A stretch of 64,000 nucleotides of DNA, taken from the NCBI RefSeq assembly GCF_036323735.1, contig NC_086028.1, forward strand, positions 23,029,001 through 23,093,000, in the 5' to 3' direction. Each line of letters starts with the position of its first letter. Position 1 is the stretch's first letter. This DNA comes from Rattus norvegicus. Lineage: Eukaryota; Chordata; Mammalia; Rodentia; Muridae. The position numbers were made by a program, and so were the translations under genes. A model generated the notes under the pieces. That model worked only from the letters and a program-made list of their open reading frames with translations. It was not told the origin of the DNA and searched no databases. Shown piece by piece: positions 46,808 to 58,612 of this stretch.

Positions 46808-47814
46808 TTTATTTTTTTATTAATCGTTCTCTTCACTTACATCTCAAATGATATCCCACGTCCAGGCTATCCCCTCCACCAACCCCGTATCTCATGATAT
46901 CCTTCTTCCCAGTAACCCCTCGACCAGCCCCCAATCCTGCTGTCCCCCTACCCTTTGTCTGTATGAGAGTGCTCTCCCACCCACACACACTCTCCAGCCC
47001 CACTGCTCCAGCATCCTCTAAAGCTGGGGTATGAAGCCTGTGACCAAGGGCCTCCCCTCCCCTTGCTGTCAGGCAAGGCCATCCTCTGCTTATGTATCCG
47101 GAACCATGGATCTCTCCAGGTATACTCCTTGGTTGGTGGTCTAGACTCTGGGAGAACTGAGTGGTCAGGCCAGCCTATGTTGTTCTTCTAATGGGATTGC
47201 AATCTCCCTTCTGTCCTTCAGACATCCCGCCAACTCCCCCACCATGTTCCCTGGGCTCTGTCTGATGGTTGGCTCTAAGCTGGAAAGGGGGACTGAGGAG
47301 GAGGAAAGAAGAGGGAAGAAATAGGGTGGCAGCATCAGGATCTGGTGGAGGTGTGAGAGAGGAACAGAGGGTCAGAAAATTGAACAAAAATATATAGAGG
47401 GAGGGGGTGTTGAGGAACTGGGGATAGCCAACACAGGGTCCCAGACATCAGGGAAATATGACAATCCCAGGACCCAATGGGAATGACTTTAGATGAAATG
47501 CGCAGAGAAGGGGGAGATGGGTCCTATAGAGACCTCCTCCAGCAGATAGTCACGCCCCCAGCTGAGGGATGGAGACACCCACCCATCTCAAAGTTTTTAA
47601 CCCAGAAATGTTCCTGTCCAAAGGAAGAACAGGGACAATAAAAATGGAACAGAGACTGAAAGAAGGGCCAACCAGGGACTGCCCCACCTGGGGATCCATT
47701 ATGTCTGCAGATACCAAACCCAACACTGTTGTCATGGTCAAGAAGAGTTTGCTGATAGGAACCTAGTGTGGCAGGTACTGAGGAAGTCTGGCCAGCAACT
47801 GACCAACGCAGAAA
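46808..47814 (-). mobile_element. L1 with 5' inversion (twin priming), exact boundaries
   Basis: A single reverse-strand L1 insertion. Left part 46808 to about 47280 is antisense 3' UTR beginning with its T-rich tail complement. Right part, about 47281-47814, is sense-oriented 3'-UTR sequence lying upstream of it in L1 (ctccagcagatagtcacgcc, tttttaacccagaaatgttc, gactgccccacctggggatc). Read in L1 order, the right part ends at ctgaccaacgcagaaactat and the left part resumes at gagccaaccatcagacagag, so the halves are nearly contiguous. A perfect 10-bp duplication, ctatcattta, at 46798-46807 and 47815-47824 encloses both, proving one event. The reverse-strand 3' UTR also gives a 70-codon spurious frame. 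Confidence 0.93.
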
Positions 47815-47824
47815 CTATCATTTA

Positions 47825-48062
47825 AACAGGATGTTGATTTGCCACTTACAGGTTTGAAAATTCATTTAAAAGTATTTTCCTAAGATAACTAATTCTTCAC
47901 ATAGGTTACTTGTTATTTTACTAGTTAGCACATGATAATCTGTCTTCTGATCACATCAACTCTGTACCATTAGTGATCCACACACCTCAACATCTGTCTA
48001 TATTCTGCCACAGGTTTGATGGGTGTGCACACAGCTGGCTGTTATGTTTCCCTAACTGCAAC
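47825..48062. other. Unique spacer between L1 and LTR
   Basis: Nothing recognised. Confidence 0.4.
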
Positions 48063-48380
48063 TGTGGTGGTTTACATATGCTTGGACCAGGGAGAGGCAC
48101 TATCAGGAGGTGTGGCCCTGTTGGAATAGGTGTGGTACTGTGGGTGTGGACTTTACTACTCTAGTCCTAGCTGCCTGGGAATGAGAATTCTGCCAGCAGC
48201 CTTCAGAGGAAGATGTAGAGCTCTCAGCTCCTCCTGCACCAGGTCTGCTTGGATGCTGCCATGTTCCTGCCTTGATGATAATGGACTGAATCTGTAAGCC
48301 AGCCCCAATTAAATGTTGTCCCTATAAGAGTTGTCTTGGTCATGGTGTTTGTTCACAGCAATAAAATCCTAACTAAGACA
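48063..48380 (+). mobile_element. Solo ORR1-type MaLR LTR, second copy
   Basis: 318 bp from tgtggtggtttacatatgct to ctaactaagaca, the same family as 23785-24117 in the same orientation. Shared blocks: tgtggccctgttggaatagg, gtactgtgggtgtggactt, cttcagaggaagatgtagag, ccttgatgataatggactga, ccccaattaaatgttgtccc. Flanking 5-mers (gcaac and ggaaa) do not match, so the duplication has decayed or an end is shifted. No internal retroviral sequence remains. Confidence 0.85.
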
Positions 48381-49034
48381 GGAAAGGTTCCTGACCTCAA
48401 ACAAAGTAATTTAGAGTCTAAATGAGACATTATTTTGAATGACTTGTGGTTTTTGCACGAAATACAATAGTAAGATGTTAAATTTTACACTATTTTAAAC
48501 TAGTATAGGAAGGTGCGCCACCATCTCTGCATACATTTGTACAAAAGAAGGACAAATTTTGTTTGACTTTTAAAGAACATATGTATATATATGAACACAC
48601 ACACATACACATACTTTAAACTATTTCCTTAAAAACATTTCACTCCTATTTTCCCACAGTGGTATTTAATAGAAAAGCTAAAGATTTTTTTTAAATGTCA
48701 CACAAAGCTGTTGAATAATTCTACAGACAGAAAAAAAGTCGTTTTCAAATACCGCCAGGATTCTTGTAGAAATACAGTGGTCAAAGTATGCTACCAGAAA
48801 AAAAAATCTTGTAAGCATCAGTGTTCATATAAGAAAATTCACAGCTATAAAGTTTTGTGGACAAGGAATTTAATACAATTCAGGGACTTTATATATGGCA
48901 ACATGGAACTGCTTCTACGAAAGCTCTACCAAGGACAGAGCATACAATCTCATGCATTCATATCATGGCAATGGGAAAGTGAATGGTTTCAGAGAGAACC
49001 ATGGTTACTGTGATCAAGGAACAGTATTAAAAAA
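48381..49034. other. Unique AT-rich DNA outside the inverted repeat
   Basis: No continuation of the inverted repeat was found here. A 100-codon frame (48711-49013) is Lys/Gln-rich and featureless. Confidence 0.4.
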
Positions 49035-49299
49035 ATGGATATTTCTGAGGATGTATTTGTATCTTCATACATATTTGTGTAAATTAAAATGCAATTAGAG
49101 AGAAAGAAGGCAGAGAGGCAAAGTAGTCAAAAGAACCTATTACCATCAAAGAAGAATAAATTTCAATTCTCAAGTTTATTATTCTTAAGATCAAATATAT
49201 GTAGACAATCTAATATCATCCCTGGTGTCATATACATACAAATAACATTGTGTGAACTCAGCAGGTTTTATTTATATATTTAGGGACATATTAATACAT
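49035..49299 (+). repeat. Large inverted repeat, left arm
   Basis: The reverse complement of this 265-bp segment matches 50000-50269 at roughly 90% or better by eye, with about 18 substitutions and one indel cluster opposite 50090-50105. Shared landmarks are atggatatttctgaggatgt (outer end), gcaattagagagaaagaagg, aagtagtcaaaagaac, attattcttaagatcaaata, atcatccctggtgtcatata and gcaggttttatttatatatt (inner end). A TG array follows directly at the inner end. Not a repeat family I recognise. Confidence 0.93.
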
Positions 49300-49303
49300 T
49301 TTG

Positions 49304-49310
49304 ATGTGTG

Positions 49311-49341
<31 letters not shown>

Positions 49342-49350
49342 TCGTGTGTG
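49304..49350. repeat. (TG)n microsatellite at inner end of left arm
   Basis: TG units with tttg and ttcg interruptions, the counterpart of the CA array at 49922-49999. Confidence 0.9.
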
Positions 49351-49921
49351 TGCACCTGCCTATGAGTAACAAGAAGCAGAGGCTGTGAATTTGAGAGAGC
49401 AAGGTGAAGTTTATGGGAAGTGTTGAAGGTATTAAAATGAAGGGTAATTGATGCCATTATCATTTAATTTTAAAAAATATTTAAAGAGAAAAAGTATATA
49501 TAAAAGATATTAGCACTTTTGTTGCCCATGGTCCAACACATAGCTCCCAACCCATGGTCAAATAGGCAATTCTATTTAATGTCAGTGGGTAACACAGAAA
49601 ACCATCTGCAACAGTCAGAAGGGGGCTTGGGAAGATGATAGATTTTAGAAGAAAAAGTAGGGAGGGGTGACAGCATGAGAGTATGAGGAGGACCAAACTC
49701 ATTTCATACATGCATAAAGCTAGTAATGAATTTTAAAAGAAATTAGGTTTTAAGATATCGATTAAAAGCAAATCATCCCCTTTAGCAAATGTGGCCTTGA
49801 GTTTGTGTGTTTGATATGCCTAGTCCAAACAAAGACTATGATCAAAACAGAAGAAACAAGCATTCATCTCCTATCCATAACTGTGCTTCAAGTTCTTGTG
49901 AGACAGACATTTCCCATCCCA
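49351..49921. other. Single-copy spacer (loop) of the inverted repeat
   Basis: About 570 bp of AT-rich DNA between the two dinucleotide arrays. No recognisable feature. Confidence 0.6.
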
Positions 49922-49962
<41 letters not shown>

Positions 49963-49999
49963 ACGCACACGCACACGCACACACACACACACACACACC
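49922..49999. repeat. (CA)n microsatellite with CACG interruptions
   Basis: About 38 CA-type units with four regular acgcac interruptions, flanking the inner end of the right arm. Confidence 0.95.
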
Positions 50000-50269
50000 A
50001 TGTATTAATATATCCCTAAATATATAAATAAAACCTGCTCAGTTCATACAATGTTACTTGTAGGTATATGACACCAGGGATGATATTAAATAAAATATTC
50101 TATATGTATTTGACCTTAAGAATAATAAACTTGAGAATCAATATTTATTCTTCTATGATGATAATGAGTTCTTTTGACTACTTTGCCTATCTGCCTTCTT
50201 TCTCTCTAATTGCATTTTAATTTACACAAATATGTATGAAGGTACAAATATATCCTCAGAAATATCCAT
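50000..50269 (-). repeat. Large inverted repeat, right arm
   Basis: 270 bp, reverse-complementary to 49035-49299. Inner end atgtattaatatatccctaa, outer end tcctcagaaatatccat. Similarity stops abruptly at both outer ends: 50270 onward and the sequence left of 49035 do not pair. Arms plus spacer cover 1,235 bp. Confidence 0.93.
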
Positions 50270-50814
50270 TTCTCCATTGATTATGTTGTTGTTACTCTGC
50301 ATTGTATCTATCTGAGAAAAATATTTATTATAGGCAAGGCACCTACTATGGAAAGGAAGAAAAATCTATAGTTCATAATTTTTTCTTTTTGTTTTTTTTT
50401 CTGGGATGTTTACTTATTGAGGCTGTAAACATCAATATAAAATATTACTAGACATTTTGATCACTTTGATGAATTGGGTGTGTGTTCTCTTCTGCCTTCT
50501 TTTGCTCCTATGTTGAGGAATGGACCCATAGAGTGGGTGCATTGGAGGTAGGTGTTGCCACTAAGGAAGTCGTAATAGTAAAGTGAAATTATGGTGATGG
50601 GGTACTGTAAAGAAATGGTGTCCCCGTAAAAGAAGAAATCAAAATCAAAGAGCTATTCAGCAATCTCTCTTTCCTACACACACAGAGGGAAGGTCATGTG
50701 CCCACCCAGTATAAAGATGACCAGAAAGAAAGGCTGAGTTCGGGGCTGGTTTGGAGGCAGCTTAATCTGGAACATCAGCATTCAAAAGTGAGGATATAAC
50801 TATTTTCTACTGTT
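50270..50814. other. Unique DNA
   Basis: A T-rich patch at 50380-50400. Nothing recognised. Confidence 0.4.
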
Positions 50815-51215
50815 CCTGCTATGCTGCTTAGTTTTGTTTTCAACATGGCACTGCTAGAATCAACTGAGAATAGGGAACCTCAACTAAGAAAATGCCTTCA
50901 TCAAATTGCCTTATACTCATATCTCAGCATTTTCTTGATTTATAATTGATGTAGAAATTCCCAGCTCACTGTGGACCGAGCCATGCATTGGACGGGTGGT
51001 CCTGAGTTGTATAAGCTAAGCAAGCTATAGCGAACAAGGCAGAGGAGAGCCTTCCTCCACTGCCTGTCTTTTTCTTTCTGCCTTCCGTGTATTTCAATCA
51101 ATTTCTGTTCTTCACGAGTGACTGTGATTAAGTCCAATGAACTGCTTGCTTCTCAATGTGCGTTTGGTCATGGTATTTTACCATAGTGATAGAAAGCTAA
51201 TGGAGATACAACATA
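50815..51215 (+). mobile_element. URR1-like rodent DNA transposon
   Basis: ctgcttagttttgttttcaa, gaatcaactgagaatagggaa, cctcaactaagaaaatgcct, aagctaagcaagctatagcg, tcttcacgagtgactgtgat, ttggtcatggtattttacca and gtgatagaaagctaatgg match the full course of the murid URR1-type element. An 8-bp terminal duplication was not found. A 65-codon reverse frame inside it is spurious. Confidence 0.6.
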
Positions 51216-54200
51216 ACCAGACTAATGCTGTCTTTCTATCCAGGGAAGACCAATGGAATGCTGAGTGACTGCCAAAGAAAGACCAGGAGTTCTTATGATC
51301 AGTGCAAAAAAATGAAACGCATATAAAGATTTCTTTTTATTATTTTGTGACCAAGAATATAGGGCACAAAGAATTGTTACCAATCTTACTAGAGATGGAT
51401 TAATTTCCTATGGACTTCCTGTTTCTTATAAGATTGCTCAGCTGCTATCATACAGTTTCTAATAAGAAGCCTTTCCATTACCTTATTGTTTCTTTTTTCT
51501 CCTATTAGTTCCCAATTCCTTGGAGACCGTAACTCTATTGTGTCTGTATTCATATCCACAACCACATCTATGTCTAAGAAAGGCTGATGACAGTCCCTAG
51601 TTTTCATTTCATGAATATATATTGATTGATTCATAGATTAGAAAGATAGCATATCGCATCATATTTTTATTATCCTATCCCCTTGCCTTTATACCCACAG
51701 GGATACATGTTCCCTGAGAACAAAGACTATGCTTTCTCCTCATGTAGTAGACATTCAGTAAGTAGCTGCTGAGTGTAAATACATGGCATCATGATACAGA
51801 GAACAGGAAGCTGGGAGGGAAGTAAGAAACTTACTTCTAGAATGGAAAGTTGATTGTGAAGTTGTCTCTGATGTGCAAAGCCACTGTGACTAGGAACCTT
51901 AGGTACAAAATGTGGAGAATACTGAAAACCAAGACAAGCACAGGAGGAGACAAAGTCCTGTTTCTCATCAGAAGGTCTGGATATCATATTAAATATGTTT
52001 CAGAACAATTTATCCTCAGGACAAGGTAAATTAACACTGAAAGATAAAAGGAATATAGATTCTACATGCTTATTTTACACATACTTTCCATTCATGGATA
52101 AAGAAGGTCTTAGCCTTTACTGTGAAGTATTTATAAGGCAATTTTTTTTCTGTTTCTTTTAAACCTATTTTAGAAAGCTAAAGGGAATGCTGTTATCTCT
52201 GAAAATGATTCTGACAAGTGTGTTTCCATCTTCAATTGTCCAGCATACCAAATGCATAACCTTTGTCTATCTCCAAACATCTGCTCCTTGAATATGCTTT
52301 GATCGGAATGTACCAACAAAGGTAAACATAGCTAATAGCCTTCTGTAGCATGACACCAGCTAGGCGAAACAATGGCAACTTCAGAATCCCGAGCCACCTC
52401 AGATCCCACACACCCGGTTCCATAGAAAAGGTCAAGGGTAAATGTACTTGGCATTGAATTTAGATTTCAATGGACATAATTTCTTTTCTCTGGCAATGGC
52501 TTTGAAGAGTAACTAGGAAACACACGACTAAAAAAATTTTTTTTCATTTAATCAAACCTTGGGTTTGGCTAAGAAAAATAGTATATGCATATGTCAGGCA
52601 CGAACTGTTATTGATAAAAGTTGAAGAGAACGCAAAGAGTTGAAAATGAGACAGGGGAACAAGAGAAGGGAGGGAAAATGAAGAGAACAGAGAAAATAGC
52701 AAAATAGCGATTTTTTTTAGAGTATACCAAAGGCCAATTTCTGTTTAATAACCTTTCTAATTTTATGAGGTATAAATATGAGGCTAGGCATGTCATGACA
52801 TCATTTAGCCCCAGAATTGAAGGAGTGCTTGGTTATTTAGATAATGCAACTGAGTATGGGACTGGTCTGAAACATACAGTGCAGGGTGACAGGTTACTTC
52901 TTTTAGGATCATAGGCTCCTTCCTAGTGCTGCATAAAAGGGATTATTATATTGGCTTTCAGAAGTATCTTGACATTTCCATTAAAATCATGATTTTGACA
53001 GGTTTACACATTCAGCCCCTTTCATTTGCATGAGATTGAAACTTGACATTAGAAATCTCAGACCAAACGTATCTTAAACGCCACACGCATGCATATTTAT
53101 GTGTTCATACAGAAAACGCAACTTGTAAGCCTACGTGAGGCATATCAATTTTTCTTAGTAGAGTACGTGCTCTTCTACTTTGACTGAATTTCTCATTAAG
53201 TAGGTAAGTATTAATTTACCAAAAATGATGAAAACTATTTGAATGAAGGTGGTCTGCATAAATGTTATATTTTTGGTCATATTCAGAATAGTCATCGCAT
53301 TGCAAGTTCAGCATGCTAGGCTTTTAGTGTTCGTCTTTGCAGTTGTGCAAGGCCATTTATATCATTTTCATGCATTACCAATGTTTTTTTCACACATTTT
53401 GGCTTTTCTAATGGCCAAGCACTTTATTTGAAGCCATTGGATTTCATTCATTTAAAGACCACCACACAAGTTAATTGTCTCTGACTCAGGCAAAGGGAAC
53501 TTTCTTTGGAATGGTATGCAATTTCACAATTGAAAAGATTTTCATGGGGCCAGAAGCACTGGTTTATCCAACAATATTTAGATACAGAATTTTTGTCATC
53601 ATTCTAAAAATGCTAACAGAGAAAATACAAGTTAGAATGGAGTGCCTGGGTGATTCCTAGACATATCTAAATTTTGAAAAAGTATAGCGCGAACAATAGT
53701 TAAAATGAAAAATGCAAATGTTCCATATTTTTTCTTTAAAAGTAATTGGTACATTAAACAATAAGCTTTTTACTAAAAATGTGAAGTCAATTACAAGCTT
53801 CTCATACTCTCAGGAGATAAGAATGCCATGTTTATTGCCAAGAAATCCCTCTGCAACGGAGGTTGGCAAACTAGTCTCCGAACACAATTTGGCATATAGT
53901 TTGTTTTCCTATTGTCTGTGAGTTAAAGACAATGTCTTAAAATTTCTTAATATAAAAATCAGAGAAAAAACAATAGTATGTGACAAAATTTATTTCCTGG
54001 TAAATCTGGGTTAGTCAAAGCTTTATGAAATGGTTATGTCTACACTTGAACAGGTGCAGAAGAGAACACACTGTTCAAGGAATAATGTTTATCCTCTGAC
54101 TCTGTGCAAAATGAAGAGAATTGTATAATAGATTTGATATGTGTGATGTATGATAACATCTTGGATATAGCCTATTACAGTTAGAAACTTAAGGCAGATG

Positions 54201-54248
54201 AATATAGAGATAAATATACTAGTAAGATATCCTCATGTTGCTTTGTGA
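51216..54248. other. Unique AT-rich DNA, 3 kb, no gene found
   Basis: No repeat family recognised over 3 kb. 53240-53640 is dense, repeat-free and worth a conservation check. Frames stay below about 90 codons. Confidence 0.4.
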
Positions 54249-54280
54249 TAAGAAACGAGACCTCAAACTCTCGTTTCTTA
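54249..54280. other. Perfect 12-bp hairpin
   Basis: taagaaacgaga (54249-54260) and tctcgtttctta (54269-54280) are exact reverse complements around an 8-nt loop, cctcaaac. There is no following T run to suggest a polymerase III terminator and no gene beside it. Confidence 0.9.
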
Positions 54281-54308
54281 ATTTTACTCTAATGCTAAAC
54301 TCATAGGC

Positions 54309-54309
<1 letters not shown>

Positions 54310-54357
<48 letters not shown>
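54310..54357. repeat. (TG)24 microsatellite
   Basis: Pure GT/TG array starting right after tcataggctt. Confidence 0.95.
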
Positions 54358-54361
<4 letters not shown>

Positions 54362-54490
54362 CTGAAAGTGGATAATTCTAGTAACCTGAAGTTGAGCTGC
54401 CCACATCAGCTGAGGCATCCTCTTGTTCTGTAATCACATGCTCAAAGGGAAGAGGACTAGTAAAGATGGTTTCAACTTTCTATAATACAT

Positions 54491-54504
54491 CTTCTCTCTC
54501 TCTC

Positions 54505-54588
<84 letters not shown>
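54491..54588. repeat. Compound (CT)n(TG)n(TA)n microsatellite
   Basis: About 7 CT, 12 TG and 29 TA units in series, with one TG interruption in the TA part. The long TA run can extrude as a cruciform. Confidence 0.95.
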
Positions 54589-54590
<2 letters not shown>

Positions 54591-56483
54591 TATCCATTCC
54601 GAAATGCTAAGGCACTGAGTATTCCACTCAAGGTATAAAGTCTTCATTCCAAGAACTCTTCACAATATGAGAAAAGACAGAAATGATTGATGAGTTGGAG
54701 AGTAGGAAGGAAACCTATGTCAACCCTCCTAGGCTGTCCCCTAAAAGAGATAAAGGAGCATCTGCTAGTCATCCAGCAGTGCCTAAAATACATTAGCAAA
54801 GCAGGGAGGAAAAACCTGACAGGAAGGGGAAGAGAAAGAAGTCCCTGACAACAGTGGATGAGTTAGGAAGCAGAAGCAAGCCTCCACAGCCTACGGAGAA
54901 ACTGTTCTAACAGAGAAGCATGAGACGGCTCTTCCAATTCATGCCCCAGAGTCAGAGAGAGAAGAGACGCTTCAGTCTCTGTCCACAGTGATAATACAAA
55001 TTAAACAATGTAATGTGTGACACGATTAAACAAACTTTCCAAACAAACATATACAACCAGGAAAGTTTGTTGCAGAGGGAAGTTACAGTTATGTAAAATA
55101 GGAAAATCTGAAAAAAAATTTTTTTTATTGTGGTGGCGAAGCATTGCTATTCTAGACAGTGAGTAGAAGAAGCAAAGTGTGTCCGGCTCCTTTTGTTCCA
55201 GGAGGACCTCAGTCAGGGAAGCAAGATCGAAGCCTACCATATTACATAACTAGTCTTAGATCTAACAGATGGTGTAACAATGGGTCCTTTTAAAATCTAA
55301 ATTTCAAGTTTTATTTGTTTCACCAAAAATCTTTTTATGAATTGTAATTCACACCAGAGAACTCAGAAGTCCAAAGCAACAAGACCCAAATAAAAAGGTT
55401 AATTACATTTTGTGAATGAGAAAAACTTGCCCAGAAAGAACGTTTTAAACACCCATGGGGTCTTTAAATAGGCCTTAAGTAATATGCGAGGCATGTCTCA
55501 CTTAAATTAATTCATTTGGAAACAGGTGTGTATGTTGTGCTTTGCCACAGAGAGGAAAATATGTTGTGTGTTTCAAGCAACGAGCATCCTTTTAGCATTC
55601 AGCGAGTGCTTCCTTCAAGGGCTGTAACCCACTCATTTATCAGCCTAGAATGGGCTAATTTAAAAAGAAGGGGGGGGGGGGAGGGACACTAATTGTCTGC
55701 AAAGAGGAGTTAAGAATAAAATAAAAATATAGGAAATCGGTAGGTGAAGAGGTATCTTTTTTTAACTGCTGCAGCCTCCTGTCTGAGGGTGCATGCCAGT
55801 AATTTGTGAAGATGTGTGGCCACTGAATTAAGCCTGTCCTGTGGCTGAGAACTCCAATAGCCAATTTGACTTGAGTGGATCAGGTGCTAAGTCGGTTTTA
55901 GAAATTTTCCCAGAGCATTTACCTCCTGTTCTTCCTACCCCATATGAGGACGGGAGCTTCAATCCCCGCTGGCACTCATGAAAGTGAACTAACTGGTCAA
56001 GAGTGTGAAACGTAGGAAAGCTACAGGCATGGGGCGGGGGAAGGGTGATGAAGAAAAGGACAGGGTCACAATTTATATTCATTTTTGGAAAAAAATGGGA
56101 CTTGTGTCCTAAAATCTTATGTGTTGGGTTTAAACATATAATGTAGTTAGGTTGTTACCTTGTTGAAGATTTAAAAGATCTTTCTCTACTGCTACTTGTG
56201 TACTAAATTCTGGGATAAATAAAACTCCATGCAACTTTGGCATAAATCAGTAATAATAAAAAAAACCATTTGATCTTATCTGTCTTCCACATTCTCTCCT
56301 CTTTCAGCTTTTTTCCTTCTTGCATGAAGAGAAGTCGATAGGAAGGCAACAGAGCATGATGAGGACAAAAGTAGTAAATCCAAGTACCTACACCTGGGAA
56401 GGACACCTGGGCAATTATTCTGCCTGTGAAGTATGAAGAAGAAACTTTCCCCTTCGAAGTTATGCAGTTATTTTAATCAGCTA

Positions 56484-56485
<2 letters not shown>
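54589..56485. other. Unique DNA; G12 run and possible conserved stretch
   Basis: A G12 homopolymer lies at 55670-55681. An A8T8 tract lies near 55111-55126. 55490-55640 is repeat-free and a candidate for conservation testing. No gene recognised. Confidence 0.4.
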
Positions 56486-56532
<47 letters not shown>

Positions 56533-56617
56533 GTATCTCTGTCTCTCTCTCTGTGTGTGTGTGTGTGTGTGTGTCTGTGTGTGTATGTGTATGTGTCTGT
56601 GTGTCTGTGTGTCTGTG
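56486..56617. repeat. Compound (TC)n(TG)n(TCTG)n microsatellite
   Basis: About 20 TC units, a mixed TCTG zone, then about 12 TG units and further gtctgtgt/tatgtg variants. Confidence 0.95.
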
Positions 56618-57579
56618 AAACCGGAAGAGTCTAAAGAAGCAAATACAAAGCCACCCAAGAGGGAAAGTTTTTCTCTTCTTTACACATGCTTTATACTTTT
56701 CCAGAGAACTAGATTTCTTTCAACAGAACTATTTAAAAGCTTAATATGTCTGTTGCAGAAGATGTAATGCAAAGATGTTTGAAAAAAATCCTCCATTATC
56801 TTACCCTGCTTTTATCAACCAAGCAAACACTACCTGAATTGGGAAATATGTATTATTTTGATGATAGATACTTTTCTATTTTGCCAAACTTCTGGTTATA
56901 TCCTAGATAAGGTACATCCTCAATTATCAAACCCTGAGCGAGTGAGATAGTGTGACTTTATAGTGGGCATTCATTGCCTCGAACATGCCATATATCATGA
57001 CCCTCTGTCTAGTAATGGTAAAATAACAAGTTACAACAACAACAAAAACAAGATTTGAAGGCTAGAAAAGATAAATATTCTTAATCTTGCAAGTTATTGT
57101 GCTGCCACTTAAACAATAATATGGAAAATTATGTATGTATATATATGCATATACATATATATTTTACTATTAAACATTTGCTGTCTTTCTAGCAGGAGAT
57201 TCATAGCTAACAAGTTTTATGGAAGATACACACCATTTAGGTTGATATCACTAATCACCTCTTTAGTTTTGTTACTCAGTTTTGTGATTCTTGCTTTCTA
57301 AAACTAACAATTGGGATGTATCTATTGAAATACTATTCAACCAAAATAAATAAATTCTCTTCCCACATAACATGCATAAAAATCCCTTGTAATATACTAC
57401 ATTTTCTTGAATCTGAGAAGTATTTGGCCATTTTTCCTTCTCAATCCATTTAGTGAGTACTAGTCTCATATGCAAATGATATTTTTTTCTGACACAGTGT
57501 AACTAATAGAATTGTGTCTTACACATTGAATTTACTATAAAAAGAAAATAAAATACTATTTTATGAGCTAACATGGTAG
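56618..57579. other. Unique AT-rich DNA
   Basis: TA-rich palindromic patch (atatatatgcatatacatat) at 57138-57163. Nothing else recognised. Confidence 0.4.
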
Positions 57580-58612
57580 TTATTAAATGTGGGAACCTAA
57601 AGAGTCATTGGAGGTGGATAGTGAGAGGGAACTGGGTAGGAGAGGAGGTAAGGAGGGGAACGCAGATATTGATACGGAGAGGGGGGTAAGAACATAGGAG
57701 TGAGAATGGAAATCAGGGGTGGGGGCATTTAAGATTAGCTTGAGGCCTGTGAAAGGGAAGATACTGGGAGTCTGTTAAGGTTATCCTAGCCAAGATTCCT
57801 ACCAGAGGGCTATATAGAGACTGAAGATGCCATCTCCTGTGGCCAGGCAAGACTCTCAGAGGGGCATCAATCCACCAACAATATCTTCAACCCAAATTTT
57901 GTCTTGCCTCCAAAATGTTCAGGGATAAAGAAGGAGCAGAGAGAGGGGGAACAGTCATCCAATGACTGCCCCAACTTGAAACTCAGCACGTGTGAGAGAG
58001 CCAGCCCATGACGTTATTAATGATACTCTGCTGTGCTAAAAGAGAGGAACCTAGCATGACTGTCTTCTGAGAGGCTTCATCCAGCGGTGGCTGGAGGCAG
58101 ATCTACAGTCAAATATCAGGCTGAGCTTAGGGAGTCTTTTGGAAGAGTACAGGGTGGAATTGAGCAAGCCAGAGTGATTAAGGACCCCAGAAGAAGACAC
58201 ACAGAGTTAACCTGGTCCCATAAGAGCTCACAGAGACTGGCCTACCAAGCAGGAAGCATGCAGGATTTGGACCTAGGCCCCCTACACATTTGTAGCAAAT
58301 GTGTAGCTTGGTCTTCCTGTGGGACCCCTAACAAGTGGAGTGGGAACTGTCTCAGTCTCTTTTTCTTGGCACTGGGTCCCTTTCTCCCTACCTGGATTGC
58401 CTGGTTGGGCTTCAGTGGAAGAGGATGTGTCTGGTCTTGCTGGGACCATATGTTCCAGAATGGTATGGCAGCCAAGGGGGGTGAGGGTGTCCCTGTTCTC
58501 TGAGGAAAATGGGAGGGGACAATGTTGGGAGGGATTTGTAAAGGAGGGACTGGAAGGAGAGGGGGAGGGAGCTGTGATCAGGATGTAAAGTGAATAAAAG
58601 CTTAAATCATGA
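57580..58612 (+). mobile_element. Lx-type L1 3' UTR, about 1 kb
   Basis: Sense-strand L1 3' UTR: ttatcctagccaagattcct near 57780, the gaggaacctagcatgactgt phrase, gaggcttcatccagcggtgg, tggacctaggccccctacac, gtgtagcttggtcttcctgt, gcctggttgggcttcagtgg, and the end atcaggatgtaaagtgaata. The pattern fits the older murid Lx subfamilies. Left boundary is approximate and no target duplication was seen. A 138-codon frame (58087-58503) crosses it and is not coding. Confidence 0.85.
58282..58306. other. 10-bp perfect hairpin within Lx 3' UTR
   Basis: ctacacattt and aaatgtgtag pair around gtagc. The consensus phrase here is already partly self-complementary. Confidence 0.8.

Noticed and set aside
46808..47814. 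Two independent head-to-head L1 insertions
   Set aside because: One 10-bp duplication encloses both halves, and the halves are contiguous in L1 order.
23785..48380. The two ORR1 LTRs as the ends of one provirus
   Set aside because: They are 24 kb apart with unrelated unique DNA between them, and the first has its own 5-bp target duplication.
49035..50269. Inverted repeat as a sequencing or assembly fold-back artefact
   Set aside because: The arms differ by many substitutions and an indel, which an artefactual copy would not show.
58087..58503. 138-codon frame
   Set aside because: Entirely within an Lx 3' UTR.
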